Assembly: GCF_013402915.1 (NCBI RefSeq) | Contig: NC_050722.1 | Coordinates: 682,001 to 746,000, forward strand | Length of the DNA stretch: 64,000 nt | Reading direction: 5' to 3' | Origin: Zygotorulaspora mrakii | Lineage: Eukaryota; Ascomycota; Saccharomycetes; Saccharomycetales; Saccharomycetaceae | Shown: piece after piece, positions 63,543 through 64,000 of the stretch | Layout of the letters: each line of letters starts with the position of its first letter | How positions within the stretch are numbered: the first letter of the stretch is position 1 | Position numbers and translations under genes: made by a program | Notes under the pieces: generated by a model | Told to the model about the DNA's origin: nothing | What the model saw: only the letters and a program-made list of their open reading frames with translations | The model's database searches: none

Positions 63543-64000
63543 TCAGATTCTCTTTATAAGTTCGATCGATTTTTTGGTATGCTCTGCTTCCAGTGATTGG
63601 GCCTCATACATAATCTTACCAAATCTCTTCTTTTGAGACTTTGCATCAATATCTGGTGCTATGTAAACGTTCGGAGGGCTATGCCTGGTGGAAAGATTAA
63701 TCGCGTGTGGCTCAGATTCTTTGAATTTGGAAGACTTTCCGGATATTATTTCCGTGCAATAGAATTCTACAAATTGTGAGGGTGAATTCAATATCGTCAA
63801 TTTATTATCCGGAATCAGATAGCCCGTCCTTGCCTGCAAAAGCTTAGTGAAATTGAACTTGGTTACCAAATCTGTAAAGTCTGCACTATATGGTGCCTCA
63901 TCAACCGACGATATTGTTAAGTCTTGCGACGCTGCGTTAAAACTTTCTATAGCGATGGACTTCAGCTGCTGGTCATTGGCAACCTTAGACCCATTAAGCC
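63543..64000 (-). CDS. MRPL13: Probable Mrpl13 (mitochondrial mL50), C-terminal part
   Basis: The frame runs from the right window edge to a stop at 63543, about 151 codons; the start is off-window. Visible features are PYSADFTDLV, LQARTGYLIPDNKLTIL and a basic, Gln/Lys-rich C-terminus (KSQKKRFGKIMYEAQSL). The name rests on position after ECM9 on the same strand (YKR006C) and on resemblance to the RTGYLIPD-containing mL50 region. Mrpl13 is a mitoribosomal large-subunit protein. Confidence 0.6.
   Translation of the reverse strand, partial: LNGSKVANDQQLKSIAIESFNAASQDLTISSVDEAPYSADFTDLVTKFNFTKLLQARTGYLIPDNKLTILNSPSQFVEFYCTEIISGKSSKFKESEPHAINLSTRHSPPNVYIAPDIDAKSQKKRFGKIMYEAQSLEAEHTKKSIELIKRI

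Overview
The window is a budding-yeast (Saccharomycetaceae) chromosome segment that spans a candidate centromere. It is about 38-40% GC except for one GC-rich island. It carries 31 recognisable nuclear genes. Four of them (SEC14, SFT1, RPL14, DID4) have short introns with GTATGA/GTATGT donors. The order interleaves genes that lie on two different chromosomes in S. cerevisiae: SEC14 and NAM7 (YMR) around BUD2 and with the YKL genes YJU3-YJU2; STE20, SHU1, MRP4, LAG1 and HSE1 (YHL) among UFD4, MRT4, CAP1 and SFT1 (YKL). That is the pattern expected of a lineage that did not undergo, or branched before, the whole-genome duplication. I cannot name the species from sequence alone.

Layout. 1-4013: 3' end of a Ty1/copia retrotransposon (truncated by the window edge), its 3' LTR, and an older diverged solo LTR. 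4471-19258: VPS20, CTF18, SEC14, BUD2, NAM7, an ISF1/MBR1 homologue, YJU3 and YJU2; the last three lie in a GC-rich island that grades into both flanking genes. 20004-27124: a Zn2Cys6 transcription factor, CUE2 and MIF2. 27308-48135: STE20, UFD4, MRT4, SHU1, MRP4, LAG1, HSE1, CAP1, SFT1, RPL14 and BYE1. 49234-53143: AUR1, MRP17, DID4 and MET14. 53751-53914: candidate point centromere (CDEI-CDEII-CDEIII on the minus strand) between MET14 and VPS1, the same neighbours as S. cerevisiae CEN11. 54190-64000: VPS1, PAP1, OSH6, ECM9, a 2-kb stretch with no gene, and the 3' part of a probable MRPL13.

Functional groupings. Endosomal sorting is represented by VPS20 and DID4 (ESCRT-III), HSE1 (ESCRT-0) and VPS1; lipid and membrane metabolism by SEC14, YJU3, LAG1, AUR1 and OSH6; RNA quality control and processing by NAM7, CUE2, YJU2 and PAP1; chromosome biology by CTF18, SHU1, MIF2 and the centromere; translation by RPL14, MRT4, MRP4, MRP17 and MRPL13. 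These are housekeeping neighbours on a eukaryotic chromosome, not operons. I found no novel defence or biosynthetic system. The most notable signals are the GC island, a BYE1 without its PHD finger, repeated polypurine-tract-like 9-mers in the retrotransposon pol gene, and the centromere.
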